Below, one piece after another: positions 1-8,671 of a stretch of 29,951 nucleotides of DNA. The notes under the pieces are model-generated. The model ran no database searches. It had not been told where the DNA came from and saw nothing but the letters and a program-made list of their open reading frames with translations. Position numbers and translations under genes: made by a program. The first letter of the stretch is position 1, and every line of letters starts with the position of its first letter. This DNA is from Hyphomicrobium_A sp041659545. GTDB lineage: Bacteria; Pseudomonadota; Alphaproteobacteria; Rhizobiales; Hyphomicrobiaceae. The stretch lies in contig JBAZYB010000020.1 in NCBI GenBank assembly GCA_041659545.1, positions 1 to 29,951 on the forward strand, read 5' to 3'.

Positions 1-2361
1 GATGCGCGTGTCCTTGACGAGTGCTGCGCCGAGGCGGCCGCTGCCAGGCAGAAGATGCAGCACATCACCAGGGACGCCGGCCTCATGCAGCAGCTTGGTG
101 GCAAGATAGGCGCTGATGGGTGTTTGCTCGGCGGGCTTAGCAAGCACGGCGTTTCCGGCCGCGAGGGCGGCAGCGACCTGGCCCGTGAAGATCGCCAAGG
201 GAAAATTCCACGGCGAGATGCAGGCGAACACGCCGCGGCCGTGGAGGATCAGGCTGTTGCGCTCGCCTGTCGGCGCGGGCAGCAACACCGGCCCGGCGAA
301 CAGGCGCCGCGCCTGCACCGCGTAGTAGCGCAGATAGTCGACGGCCTCGCGGACGTCCGCTTGCGCGTCGTCGAGCGTCTTGCCCGCCTCGCGCACGATG
401 ACCGCCATCAGTCGTGCCTTGTCGCGCTCAAAGAGATCGGCAGCGGCTTCCAGGATCTGCGCCCGCTTGGCGCCCCCTAGCTTGTTCCACGCGTGCGAGG
501 CAGCGCCCGCCTGCTCAATCGCGGTGTCCGCCTGCTTGGGCGTGGTTACGCTCACCGTGCCAATGCGTTCGCGCTGGTCATGCGGACAGGTGACGATGCT
601 GGCCGTGTCGGCCCCGGCGGCTTCCTTGCCACCGATAATCGGGCCGGCTGCGTAGACGTCGTCGAGTGCCGCGCCCATCTCATCGAAGAGCGCCAGGCGC
701 ACGGACGCCTGCGTCAACGCAAGACCGCTCGCCACCGTGCGTTCGGGGAGGAGGATCTCGCGCGGGCGTACGAACGTGGGTTGCTGCTGGCTGGAGCTGC
801 GCTCCGCCTCGGCCATCTCGACTGGATCGCGCACCAGGTCGGCGACCGGCGCTTCCTCGTCGGCCAGCCGGTTGACGAACGAGGTGTTGGCGCCGTTTTC
901 GAGCAAGCGCCGCACAAGATAGGCGAGAAGGTCCTCGTGACCGCCGACCGGCGCATAGATCCGGCACGGGCGGTTGAGGATGCCGCCCTCGCCAACGATC
1001 TGGTTATAGAGTGGCTCGCCCATGCCATGCAGGCGCTGGAATTCGAACGTTGCCGTGCCGCCGGCGACGTGGGCGGCGGCGATCGAATACGCGTTGTGGG
1101 TAGCGAACTGCGGGTAGAATGCCTTTGGATCGCTGAGCAACAGACGCACGCAGGCAAGATACGACACGTCCGTGTGCAGCTTGCGTGTGAATACCGGGTA
1201 GTCGGACAGAGCGCGTTCCTGCGCCCACTTGATCTCACTATCCCAATAGGCGCCTTTGACGAGACGCACGGGGATGCGCTTGCCGGTGCGCTCGGAGAGG
1301 CGGCGCAGCCAGCGCAGCGTCGGGATCGCCCGCTTGCCGTAGGCCTGCACGGCGATGCCAAGTCCGCTCCAGTTGTCGAGCACCGAATTGGTGAGCGCTG
1401 CAGCGAAGATGTCTAGCGTCGGGTCGAGGCGGTCTTGCTCTTCGGCATCGATGGTGAGCGTGAGGCCCCGAGCGCGGGCGGTGCGCGCGAGCGTGAGGAT
1501 GCGCGGCGCCAGCTCGGCAGCGATGCGTTCTTCCTTGCCCGGCTCGAAACGCGGATGCAGGGCCGAGAGCTTCACCGACAAACCGGGGCGCTGATAGAGC
1601 GCGTCGGCGTGCATGGTGCTGAACGGCCCGGCCGCCTGGCCGACCGCATCGATGGCGGCGAGATAGCGGTCGAAGTAGGCCTCGGCGTCCTTTTCCGTGC
1701 GTGCCGCCTCACCCAGCATATCGTAAGAGAAGAGGTAACCCTTTTCCTGCAGATCCTCCGAGCGCGTCAGCGCCTCGCGGATGTTGCGGCCGAGCACGAA
1801 CTGATCGCCGAGCATCTTCACGGCGTGACGTACAGCTTGGCGGATGACAGGCTCGCCGGAGCGGGCGACGAGACGCTTGAGCGCATCGAATGGATTGGAG
1901 CCGCGCGCGTCGCGCAGCTTGACGATGCGGCCCGTGAGCATCAACGCCCATGTCGAGGCGTTGACGAACATGCTGTCCGAGTGGCCGCGGTGACTCTCCC
2001 AGTGGCCACCGGCGAGCTTCTCGGCGATGAGGTCGTCTGCGGTCTCGCTGTCGGGAATCCTCAGTAGCGCCTCGGCGAGGCACATCAGTATGACGCCCTC
2101 CTCGCTCGACAGGCCATACTCATGCATGAAGGCATCGACGCCCGCGTGCTGGGCCTCTCCTGAGCGCGCGCCATGAACGAGCCGGCGGGCAAAGTCGGCG
2201 GTGCGGCGGCGCTCGTCTTCAGAGAACACCGCGCGCTCGATGAGGCGGTCAAGCAGGCGCTGCTCGTCGTGGAGGTAGTGCGCAGCGATCTCATCGCGCG
2301 CAGGCAGCTTCGCCCACTCGATCACCTCGTGCGTTGGTTCGGCGCTCTTCACTGCCACCAT
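1..2361 (-). CDS. putA: Bifunctional proline dehydrogenase / glutamate semialdehyde dehydrogenase PutA (partial, C-terminus off the window)
   Basis: PutA oxidises proline to glutamate in two steps: an FAD proline dehydrogenase makes pyrroline-5-carboxylate and an NAD aldehyde dehydrogenase finishes. My translation of the minus strand from the ATG at 2361 gives 787 uninterrupted codons to the window edge. The N-terminal helical region includes LSSEEGVILMCLAEALLRIP. The PRODH barrel shows GLSVKLSALHPRF near residue 260 and RLVKGAYWD near residue 365. The aldehyde dehydrogenase domain starts around residue 575, with SPWNFPLAIFTG near 715 and KPAEQTP near 743. The catalytic Cys and Glu of that domain lie beyond the edge. 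No ribbon-helix-helix region precedes the helical domain, so it is the short, non-repressor type and must be regulated by another protein. GAGGA lies 5 nt before the ATG. It diverges from panC. Confidence 0.96.
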   Translation of the reverse strand, partial: MVAVKSAEPTHEVIEWAKLPARDEIAAHYLHDEQRLLDRLIERAVFSEDERRRTADFARRLVHGARSGEAQHAGVDAFMHEYGLSSEEGVILMCLAEALLRIPDSETADDLIAEKLAGGHWESHRGHSDSMFVNASTWALMLTGRIVKLRDARGSNPFDALKRLVARSGEPVIRQAVRHAVKMLGDQFVLGRNIREALTRSEDLQEKGYLFSYDMLGEAARTEKDAEAYFDRYLAAIDAVGQAAGPFSTMHADALYQRPGLSVKLSALHPRFEPGKEERIAAELAPRILTLARTARARGLTLTIDAEEQDRLDPTLDIFAAALTNSVLDNWSGLGIAVQAYGKRAIPTLRWLRRLSERTGKRIPVRLVKGAYWDSEIKWAQERALSDYPVFTRKLHTDVSYLACVRLLLSDPKAFYPQFATHNAYSIAAAHVAGGTATFEFQRLHGMGEPLYNQIVGEGGILNRPCRIYAPVGGHEDLLAYLVRRLLENGANTSFVNRLADEEAPVADLVRDPVEMAEAERSSSQQQPTFVRPREILLPERTVASGLALTQASVRLALFDEMGAALDDVYAAGPIIGGKEAAGADTASIVTCPHDQRERIGTVSVTTPKQADTAIEQAGAASHAWNKLGGAKRAQILEAAADLFERDKARLMAVIVREAGKTLDDAQADVREAVDYLRYYAVQARRLFAGPVLLPAPTGERNSLILHGRGVFACISPWNFPLAIFTGQVAAALAAGNAVLAKPAEQTPISAYLATKLLHEAGVPGDVLHLLPGSGRLGAALVKDTRI

Positions 2362-2520
2362 CGGGTCCTCAGGCTGTTGCCGCTGCGTACGATTCGACAA
2401 TTTTCACTCTAGCAAATCGCAGCCGTCAGCGCTGTGGGCGCCCACAGGCGTCGGGGTGGGCTTGACGCGACGCTTCCGCCTCGCCAGAGCTTGCCGACTC
2501 AACGCTGCGAGGCTTGCCCG

Positions 2521-3468
2521 GTGTCCACCCAGATCAAAGTTGTGCGCGGCATCGCCGATTTGCGCGGCATCGTGTCCGAATGGCGTCGGGGTGGCCTGAA
2601 AGTCGCACTCGTCCCGACGATGGGTGCGCTGCACAGAGGGCACCTCAACCTGGTTCGGCACGCGGGGGTGATCGCCGACCGGGTGGTCGTGTCGATTTTC
2701 GTCAATCCGAGCCAATTTGCGCCGCACGAGGACCTTGCCCGCTATCCGCGCGATGAGGCGGGCGATCTTGCCAAGCTTGCCACCGAGCCGTGCCACCTCG
2801 TATGGGCGCCGCGGGTCGCCGACATGTACCCTGAGGGCTTCGCCACGCGGGTGGTGCCCTCCGGCGCCGCGCAAGGGCTCGAATCAGATTTTCGTCCCCA
2901 CTTCTTCGGCGGCGTCGCCACGGTGTGCGCCAAGCTGTTCGGCGCCGTGACGCCCGACGTCGCAGTCTTCGGCGAGAAAGATTACCAGCAGCTATGCGTC
3001 CTCACGCAGATGGTGCGCGATCTCAACATGCCGCTGGGGATTGTCGGCGTCGAGACAGAGCGCGAGGGGGACGGTCTGGCCCTGTCATCACGCAACGCCT
3101 ACCTTTCGGCGCCCGAGCGGCAGATCGCGCCAGCGCTCAATCGCGTCTTGCGTGAGGTGGCTGCCAAGGCAAAAGCAGTCGTCGAGGACGCTTCTGGTCA
3201 GCGTGCCGGCAAAGCGCCGCGCCCGGCACCGCTATTTCGCGATCCCACGTCGCCGCCCGACGAGCAAGAGTTGGCGCAACTTCAAGCGGTCTGCGCCGCC
3301 GCAACGGCCGACCTGCAGGCAGCCGGCTTCACCAAGGTCGATTACGTCGCTGTTCGGGAAGCCGATACGTTGCGGACGATCGCGCGCGAAGGCCCCGCTC
3401 GGCTGCGCGTGCTTGGCGCTGCCTGGCTCGGAAAGACGCGCCTCATCGACAATGTCGCCGCGGATTAA
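2521..3468 (+). CDS. panC: Pantothenate synthetase
   Basis: PanC condenses pantoate with beta-alanine using ATP, the last step of pantothenate (coenzyme A precursor) synthesis in the cytoplasm. Visible motifs are PTMGALHRGH with the HxGH nucleotide-binding histidines at 38 and 41, FVNPSQFAPHEDLARYPR, FGEKDYQQL and the KMSKS-like SSRNAYLS. I chose the GTG at 2521 (315 aa) because the N-terminus then matches the family. A GTG at 2434 would add 29 Arg-rich residues unlike PanC. The C-terminal half carries about 30 extra residues, rich in Pro, Ala and Gln, between the KMSKS-like motif and the final VDYVAVREADTL strand. No panB lies next to it, although panB and panC are often adjacent. Its stop overlaps the convergent EamA stop. 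Confidence 0.95.
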   Translation: MSTQIKVVRGIADLRGIVSEWRRGGLKVALVPTMGALHRGHLNLVRHAGVIADRVVVSIFVNPSQFAPHEDLARYPRDEAGDLAKLATEPCHLVWAPRVADMYPEGFATRVVPSGAAQGLESDFRPHFFGGVATVCAKLFGAVTPDVAVFGEKDYQQLCVLTQMVRDLNMPLGIVGVETEREGDGLALSSRNAYLSAPERQIAPALNRVLREVAAKAKAVVEDASGQRAGKAPRPAPLFRDPTSPPDEQELAQLQAVCAAATADLQAAGFTKVDYVAVREADTLRTIAREGPARLRVLGAAWLGKTRLIDNVAAD

Positions 3469-4400
3469 GCCGTGCGACGTGCGGCAAGGACGATACCGGC
3501 GGCAATCAATCCGATACCGACTAGGTTGTAGAGCTGCGGGCGCTCGCCGAGCAGGAGAACGGCGAGGACGGTTCCGAACACCGGCACCAGATAGACCGAC
3601 AGCCCGGCCGTATTGGCCCCTAGCAGCTCGACCGTGCGGTTAAAGGCGAAGTAGCCCAGCGCCGAGGCGAAGATCGCCACATAGAGGACGACCAGCACTG
3701 TCTTGAAGCTGATCGGCATGGGATGGCCGTGCCAGGATTCGACCGCATAAAACGGCAGCAGCAGAGCCGCGCCTATCACGAAGCTGGCGAAGAGAAAGCT
3801 CAATGGGTGCACTTGGGGGCGCAGGCGCAGCAAGGCTGTGTACAGGGCGTACATTATGCAGGCGGCCAGCATCCACAGGTCGCCTTCCTTGAAGGCGAAC
3901 CCGGTCAGGACCGATAGATCGCCGTGGGTGATCAGCGTCAGCGCGCCGGCGAACGACAGTGCAATGCCAACCGTCTGCGCGCCGGTGATCGTGTCACGGA
4001 ACACGACATAGCTGGCAAAAACGACGAGCACCGGCAGCGTGGTTTGCAACATGACGATGTTGAGCGCCGTCGTCGTATGCGCTGCCAAATAGAGTGCTGC
4101 ATTGAAGAACGAGATGCCCATCGCCGACAACAGCAGCATCGTCGGCCAGTGATCGAGCATGGCGCGCATGTCGCGCCTGAAGTGCGGCCAGGCGAGCGGA
4201 GCGACGACGATCGAGGCAACGACCCAGCGCCAGAAGGCGAGCCCGATTGGCGGCACCTCTCCGGCGACGGCGCGGGCGACGATGGCATTACCGGCCCATA
4301 CGAGCCCGGGCACCAGCATCAATAGATAGGGCATGGCAGCGCGGAGACGCGAGGCAGACGTCGCGGGCTCGGGCGCGCGGGCGTGCGGATCAGGCGACAT
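3465..4400 (-). CDS. EamA/DMT-superfamily inner-membrane transporter
   Basis: This is a drug/metabolite-superfamily permease with two EamA repeats and about ten hydrophobic helices, from YLLMLVPGLVWAGNAIVAR to the C-terminal GIGLIAAGIVLAARR. Recognisable features are FWRWVVAS after helix 2, an ALYLAAHTTTALNIVMLQ stretch in repeat 1, and ALGYFAFNRTVELLGANTAG in repeat 2. These exporters or importers of small metabolites cannot be assigned a substrate from sequence. The start is uncertain. The ATG at 4400 gives 311 aa, and an upstream ATG at 4454 would add 18 residues containing a run of five glutamines; neither has a good Shine-Dalgarno. The stop codon shares bases with the panC stop on the opposite strand (TTAA at 3465-3468). 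Confidence 0.88.
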   Translation of the reverse strand: MSPDPHARAPEPATSASRLRAAMPYLLMLVPGLVWAGNAIVARAVAGEVPPIGLAFWRWVVASIVVAPLAWPHFRRDMRAMLDHWPTMLLLSAMGISFFNAALYLAAHTTTALNIVMLQTTLPVLVVFASYVVFRDTITGAQTVGIALSFAGALTLITHGDLSVLTGFAFKEGDLWMLAACIMYALYTALLRLRPQVHPLSFLFASFVIGAALLLPFYAVESWHGHPMPISFKTVLVVLYVAIFASALGYFAFNRTVELLGANTAGLSVYLVPVFGTVLAVLLLGERPQLYNLVGIGLIAAGIVLAARRTA

Positions 4401-4579
4401 TTTTTGTTGTTGCTGCTGGGCTGGCTCGGGGGAACGGCAGGTTGCGCGGCCCATATAGCCACTTTGTGCGGCACCGCGTCCATTGAGACCAATGTATCAA
4501 TGGGCGGTCGATACGTCGGCCGCCACCTTTCGTGGCGACCGACGCGTCCAATCCGAGCGGTCTTATGGCATCGCGCCGG

Positions 4580-5218
4580 TCAGCCCTTGAGGAAGGGATC
4601 GGGCTGCGCGTCATGGAACGGCACGGCATCGACACCGCTTGGCAGGGTCACGGTGTGCATGCGCAGGTCATCTGCGTCCTTGGAGCGCAATACTTCCAAA
4701 GCCTTGACCTCGCGCTCCTGGTCATCGGTGCGAACCCAAAGCACGAGGCCACCATGCTTGAGGTGCTTGTCGATCTGGTCGGCGTGACGCTTTTCCATGC
4801 GTTTGGCGGCATAGAGACCCAGCGCGCCAGCAGCGAGGCCTGCGCCCAGCGTTGCGCCCGCAGTCAGGAGAACAGCTGCGCCGCCCATGCCGGCAATGGC
4901 GGCCGCGCCTGCGCCGCCGACGTAGACCGGGATACCGGCGAGTGCCGCTAGTCCTTCGGTGCGTGATTCGCTGGAGACGAAAGTGCCGCGCGGCGTTTCA
5001 GGGTTATCGGCAAGTTCGGCCGCGTCAGGGATGTTGTCGCCGAATTTCGCCTTCAGGGCCTCTTCGCTGCCCAGGACACACAGATCGTCACGGGTGAAGC
5101 CGGAGCAGAGCAGATCGTCGACTGCGGACTGAAGCGCCTTGGCTGAGGTGAAGATGGCCGAAGCCTCGCGTGTCGTTTCGCCGACCGTGTTGCCGCAGCA
5201 GGCGCCTGTCTCTGCCAT
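4580..5218 (-). CDS. Hypothetical protein with central glycine-rich membrane hairpin, general-stress-protein-like
   Basis: This 212-residue protein is of unknown function. Residues 20-50 resemble the first alpha/beta unit of YflT/GSP17M-type stress proteins (a helix, then GFTRDDLCVLG). Residues 88-137 form a very Gly/Ala-rich hydrophobic block (VYVGGAGAAAIAGMGGAAVLL and following) that could be a membrane hairpin or glycine zipper. Residues 155-190 (HGGLVLWVRTDDQEREVKAL) look like the second alpha/beta unit. The start at 5218 is supported by GGAGCAAGGG a few bases upstream; a TTG further upstream at 5296 would add 26 basic residues and is less likely. The gene stands alone, with the transporter downstream on the same strand. 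The family assignment is inference from pattern only. Confidence 0.75.
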   Translation of the reverse strand: MAETGACCGNTVGETTREASAIFTSAKALQSAVDDLLCSGFTRDDLCVLGSEEALKAKFGDNIPDAAELADNPETPRGTFVSSESRTEGLAALAGIPVYVGGAGAAAIAGMGGAAVLLTAGATLGAGLAAGALGLYAAKRMEKRHADQIDKHLKHGGLVLWVRTDDQEREVKALEVLRSKDADDLRMHTVTLPSGVDAVPFHDAQPDPFLKG

Positions 5219-5378
5219 AGATCCCTTGCTCCTCGTTGTCTGTCGTCTGTATCGGTTTTTGGCGCTTCGTGCGCTGGTGAGAACAATCCTCGACAACCCC
5301 TAAAATTGCTTTGGTCTGCTCGTGCAAATTGTTCGGGCCCCTACGGTCCACACCGGTATTAGTGGCTAGGAAGCCACG

Positions 5379-5394
5379 GCCTCGGGCCCGAGGC
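5379..5394. repeat. 16-bp perfect GC palindrome upstream of parE
   Basis: GCCTCGGGCCCGAGGC is self-complementary. A wider AAGCC (5371-5375) also pairs with GGCTT (5392-5396). It sits in the 292-nt gap between the divergent stress-type gene and parE. I see no clear sigma-70 promoter or other element in the rest of that gap. It could be a protein-binding site or chance in GC-rich DNA. Confidence 0.35.
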
Positions 5395-5510
5395 TTGCCA
5401 AAGTCGGCCGCGCCATGCGAGGTCTGCGCAACTGCAAACCAGGGATTCGCCGCTCCCGGCCCCAGTCCCCGCGTTCCGTGCTCGGCACGTCGCATCGACG
5501 GGATAGACGC

Positions 5511-7526
5511 ATGGCCGGAGTCGTCCGCGACCTCTTCGCAACGATCGATAGCTTCATGACCGAGAAGACGGCCCGCGCGCGCCGACCGACCGACGCCTCT
5601 GACGCCTATACAGCCGCGGATATCGAGGTCCTTGAGGGCCTCGAACCCGTGCGGCGTCGTCCAGGCATGTACATCGGCGGCACCGACGAGAGGGCGCTGC
5701 ATCATCTCTTCGCCGAGGTGATCGACAATTCGATGGACGAAGCGGTGGCGGGGCACGCCACGTGGATCGATGTGGAGCTGGATAGCGAGGGCTACCTGTC
5801 GGTCGCCGACAACGGGCGCGGCATTCCGGTCGACGCACATCCGAAGTTCAAGAACAAGAGCGCGCTCGAAGTGATCATGTGCACGCTGCACGCGGGTGGC
5901 AAGTTCGAAGGCAAGGCGTACAACACCTCTGGCGGCCTACACGGCGTCGGCATCTCGGTGGTGAACGCTCTGTCGGACGTTTGCGAAGTCGAAGTGGCGC
6001 GCAGCCAGCAGCTGTATCGCATGGTGTTCTCGCGCGGCCTTCCACAGACGAAGCTGGAAAAGCTCGGCTCGGTGATGAACCGGCGCGGCACCAAGGTGCG
6101 CTTCCATCCCGACGAGAAGATCTTCGGCAAGGGCGTGCACTTCAAGCCGGCGCGGCTGTTCAAGATGGCGCGCTCAAAGGCGTATCTGTTCGGCGGCGTG
6201 AAGATCCGCTGGAAGTGCGATCCATCGCTCATCAAGGACGATACGCTCGCTGAAGCCGAGTTCCACTTCCCGGGTGGCCTGAAGGATTATCTTGGGTCCG
6301 AAATCGCCGGGCAGACGCTGGTCACCAAGGATCTCTTTGCCGGCAACGTGCAGCGCGAAGGCAAGCACGGATCGGTCGAGTGGGCGGTGGCGTGGGTTGC
6401 GGATGCGGACGGCTTTTCGCGCTCGTACTGCAACACCATTCCGACCGGCGATGGCGGCACGCACGAGAACGGACTGCGCTCGGCGCTGTCGAAGGGATTG
6501 CGCGAGTTCGGCGAACGGGTCGGCAACCGCAAGGCTTCGCAGATCACCGCCGAGGACGTGATGGGCACTGCGGCATCGATGCTGTCGGTGTTCATCCGCG
6601 AACCGGAATTCCAGGGGCAGACGAAGGACAAGCTCGCCACGCAAGAGGCGACGCGGATCGTCGAATCGACGGTCAAGGATGCCTTCGACCATTGGCTGAC
6701 CGAGAGTCCGCTGCAGGCGACGCGGCTGCTCGACTGGACGGTCGATCAGGCCGAGGAGCGGCTAAAGCGTCGGCGCGAGAAGGAAGTCGGGCGGCAGTCG
6801 GCAACGCGCAAGCTGCGGCTTCCGGGCAAGCTCGCCGATTGCACTATCCAGACGGCGGCGGGGACGGAAATCTTCATCGTCGAAGGCGATTCCGCTGGCG
6901 GTTCCGCCAAGAGCGCCCGCTCGCGCGAGACACAGGCCATCCTGCCGCTGCGCGGCAAGATCCTCAACGTTGCGAACGCATCATCGGCCAAGCTTTCGCA
7001 GAACCAGCTGCTCGCCGATCTCATCCTGGCGCTCGGCGTCGGCACCGGCACCAAATACAACGACGCCGACCTACGCTATGAGCGGGTGATCGTCATGACC
7101 GACGCCGACGTCGACGGCGCGCACATCGCGTCACTGCTCATCACGTTCTTCTATCAGGAGATGCCGGTGCTGATCGAGCAAGGGCATCTGTTTCTCGCCG
7201 TGCCGCCACTGTTCAAGCTGACACACGGGGCGAAGTCGGTTTACGCGCGCGACATCAAGCATCGCGACGAACTCATCGCACGCGAGTTCAAGCCCGGCGC
7301 GAAGATCGACGTGTCGCGCTTCAAGGGCCTGGGCGAGATGAACGCCAGCCAGCTCAAAGAGACGACGATGGACCCGTCAAGGCGCATCCTGTTGCGGGTG
7401 GAGATCGGCGACGGGGACCGCACGGCCATCGGCGAAGCGGTGAATGCGCTCATGGGCTCCAAACCCGAGGCGCGATTCCGTTTCATCCAGGAGCGCGCTG
7501 CCTTCGCGCATGACCTGGATATCTAG
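5511..7526 (+). CDS. parE: DNA topoisomerase IV subunit B
   Basis: ParE is the ATPase subunit of topoisomerase IV, which decatenates daughter chromosomes together with ParC (not in this window). The GHKL ATPase is clear: VRRRPGMYIGGTDERALHHL, then EVIDNSMDEA (catalytic Glu and Mg-binding Asn), DNGRGIPV and GGLHGVGISVVNAL. The TOPRIM part has IVEGDSAGGSAK and the acidic TDADVDGAHI, and the protein ends with the RFKGLGEMN motif region. The wording of the first motif, QTKDKLATQEA, and the lack of a long GyrB-type insertion favour ParE over GyrB. I prefer the ATG at 5511 (671 aa), preceded by GACGGGATAGACGC. The ATG at 5556 (656 aa) has no ribosome site. The open frame continues upstream to 5415 without homology. 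Confidence 0.94.
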   Translation: MAGVVRDLFATIDSFMTEKTARARRPTDASDAYTAADIEVLEGLEPVRRRPGMYIGGTDERALHHLFAEVIDNSMDEAVAGHATWIDVELDSEGYLSVADNGRGIPVDAHPKFKNKSALEVIMCTLHAGGKFEGKAYNTSGGLHGVGISVVNALSDVCEVEVARSQQLYRMVFSRGLPQTKLEKLGSVMNRRGTKVRFHPDEKIFGKGVHFKPARLFKMARSKAYLFGGVKIRWKCDPSLIKDDTLAEAEFHFPGGLKDYLGSEIAGQTLVTKDLFAGNVQREGKHGSVEWAVAWVADADGFSRSYCNTIPTGDGGTHENGLRSALSKGLREFGERVGNRKASQITAEDVMGTAASMLSVFIREPEFQGQTKDKLATQEATRIVESTVKDAFDHWLTESPLQATRLLDWTVDQAEERLKRRREKEVGRQSATRKLRLPGKLADCTIQTAAGTEIFIVEGDSAGGSAKSARSRETQAILPLRGKILNVANASSAKLSQNQLLADLILALGVGTGTKYNDADLRYERVIVMTDADVDGAHIASLLITFFYQEMPVLIEQGHLFLAVPPLFKLTHGAKSVYARDIKHRDELIAREFKPGAKIDVSRFKGLGEMNASQLKETTMDPSRRILLRVEIGDGDRTAIGEAVNALMGSKPEARFRFIQERAAFAHDLDI

Positions 7527-7560
7527 GTCAGCGTCCAGCAACTTCTTGTGGCGGCGGCGA

Positions 7561-7576
7561 GATCGGCCGGCCGATC
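7561..7576. repeat. 16-bp perfect palindrome downstream of parE
   Basis: GATCGGCCGGCCGATC lies 34 nt after the parE stop. It can fold as a 6-bp stem with a CCGG loop. No T-run follows, so it is at best a weak terminator or a protein site. Confidence 0.35.
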
Positions 7577-7629
7577 ATCTGTATGCCGATTTGTCAAAAC
7601 TGAACGAACCGTATTAAGACGGCCACACT

Positions 7630-7642
7630 TGTTCACTGAACA
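7630..7642. promoter_or_regulatory. Candidate operator TGTTCACTGAACA upstream of the outer-membrane protein gene
   Basis: A perfect 6+1+6 inverted repeat lies about 100 nt before the ATG of the barrel gene. The half-site TGTTCAG recurs near 7712, after the proposed promoter. The repeats are seen directly; a regulatory role is inference and I cannot name the regulator. Confidence 0.3.
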
Positions 7643-7666
7643 TCATTCACACCAATAGGTTGCGCT

Positions 7667-7694
7667 TTGTCAGGCGCACACCTGCTGCTATGCA
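7667..7694 (+). promoter_or_regulatory. Possible sigma-70-type promoter of the outer-membrane protein gene
   Basis: TTGTCA (7667-7672) and TATGCA (7689-7694) are separated by 16 nt and would start transcription about 45 nt before the ATG. An alternative pair, TTGTCA at 7591 and TATTAA at 7612, has a spacer of only 15 nt. Confidence 0.35.
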
Positions 7695-7744
7695 ACCCCT
7701 AGTGGTTAGTGTTCAGTTGCGTTGCTTATGGGTGGGGGTTGTTT

Positions 7745-8530
7745 ATGCGTATGCTTTGTATTGCGTGTGCTGCGGCTATTGTGGCGACTGCTACAGCCGC
7801 TCAAGCTGGTCCCGAGACGAACTGGAGCGGCATATATGTTGGTGCCCACGCAGGGTATGCCTGGGCCGACTGGGACGGAACACTGACGACAACGGCCGGT
7901 TGCCCTTCTTCCTGCCCACAGGACGCCAGCTACACAAACCCATATCGCTCGCTCTCTGACGAGGGTTGGCTGGGTGGCTTGCAGGCCGGATACAATCTTC
8001 AGATGCACGGCATCGTCGTCGGCATCGAGGGCGATATCTCCTGGTCGGATATCGACGCGACGGCAACCTTCGACACGGACAAGAACGGTCCGGCAGTCTG
8101 GTCAAAGAAGCACGATATTTCGCTCGACTACTTTGGCACCGTGCGGGCTAGGCTCGGCGTCGTCACCGGCTCCCTTTTGCCATACGTCACCGGCGGTCTG
8201 GCGTGGGGTAAGACGAACGCCGATCTCGCAGTCGCCTACATTCCACCGCCGCCACAACTCGGCGGCACCTCCTATGCCAGCGGCGATGCAACCCACGTCG
8301 GCTGGACCATTGGTGGCGGCGTGGAATGGAAGGTCGCCTCCAATTGGAGCATCAAGGCCGAATACCTGCACATCGACCTCGGCAAGGAACAGTATGCGTT
8401 TGTCGGCAAAGTCTTTAACGGCGCACCTTTCGATACCGACAGCTTCCCCGCCGATTTGACAGTCGACACCGTGAGGGTTGGCCTCAACTACAAGTTCGGC
8501 AGCCGCGACGAGCCGGTGCCGCTGAAGTAG
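7745..8530 (+). CDS. Small outer-membrane beta-barrel protein (Omp25/porin-like family)
   Basis: This 261-residue protein has a signal peptide of about 21 residues (MRMLCIACAAAIVATATAAQA, predicted cut before GPE). The next stretch, NWSGIYVGAHAGYAW, is the usual first strand of Omp25/Omp31-type proteins in Rhizobiales. Later strands include GGLQAGYNLQMHGIVVGIEGD, TVRARLGVVTGSLLPYVTGG, GWTIGGGVEWKVASNWSIKAEYLHID and a last strand VDTVRVGLNYKFG, so an eight-stranded barrel is likely. The chain then ends in a short tail with DEPVPLK rather than a terminal aromatic residue. A GGGTGGGGGTT stretch precedes the ATG at 7745. The family contributes to envelope integrity and surface interaction; no specific ligand can be inferred. 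A strong hairpin follows the gene. Confidence 0.88.
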   Translation: MRMLCIACAAAIVATATAAQAGPETNWSGIYVGAHAGYAWADWDGTLTTTAGCPSSCPQDASYTNPYRSLSDEGWLGGLQAGYNLQMHGIVVGIEGDISWSDIDATATFDTDKNGPAVWSKKHDISLDYFGTVRARLGVVTGSLLPYVTGGLAWGKTNADLAVAYIPPPPQLGGTSYASGDATHVGWTIGGGVEWKVASNWSIKAEYLHIDLGKEQYAFVGKVFNGAPFDTDSFPADLTVDTVRVGLNYKFGSRDEPVPLK

Positions 8531-8564
8531 GACCCGAACGGTTCAACCAACGGGTGGCGAGATT

Positions 8565-8594
8565 GAACTGGGGGCAGGCATCTGCTCCCAGTTC
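8565..8594 (+). terminator. Hairpin terminator after the outer-membrane protein gene
   Basis: A 13-bp stem (one G.T pair) with a GCAT loop starts 35 nt after the stop codon: GAACTGGGGGCAG pairs with CTGCTCCCAGTTC. Only a short T-run follows, so it may act as a factor-assisted terminator or a 3' stabiliser of an abundant mRNA. Confidence 0.65.
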
Positions 8595-8671
8595 GTTTGA
8601 GCGGGATGCGATTACGTGGCGGAATTTCTCGATTTCGCCAAGCGGGAGAGCGGCGCCAGAGGCGCCTTTGC

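Noticed and set aside
493..1416. A 307-codon plus-strand frame opposite putA
   Set aside because: It is antisense to the proline dehydrogenase domain of putA, whose motifs are intact; no family resemblance.
5088..5891. A 267-codon minus-strand frame spanning the parE upstream gap
   Set aside because: It overlaps the start of parE and the stress-type gene in another frame and shows no domain.
5511..7526. Assignment as gyrB
   Set aside because: The YIGGTDERALHHL wording, the QTKDKLATQEA motif and the overall length fit alphaproteobacterial ParE better.
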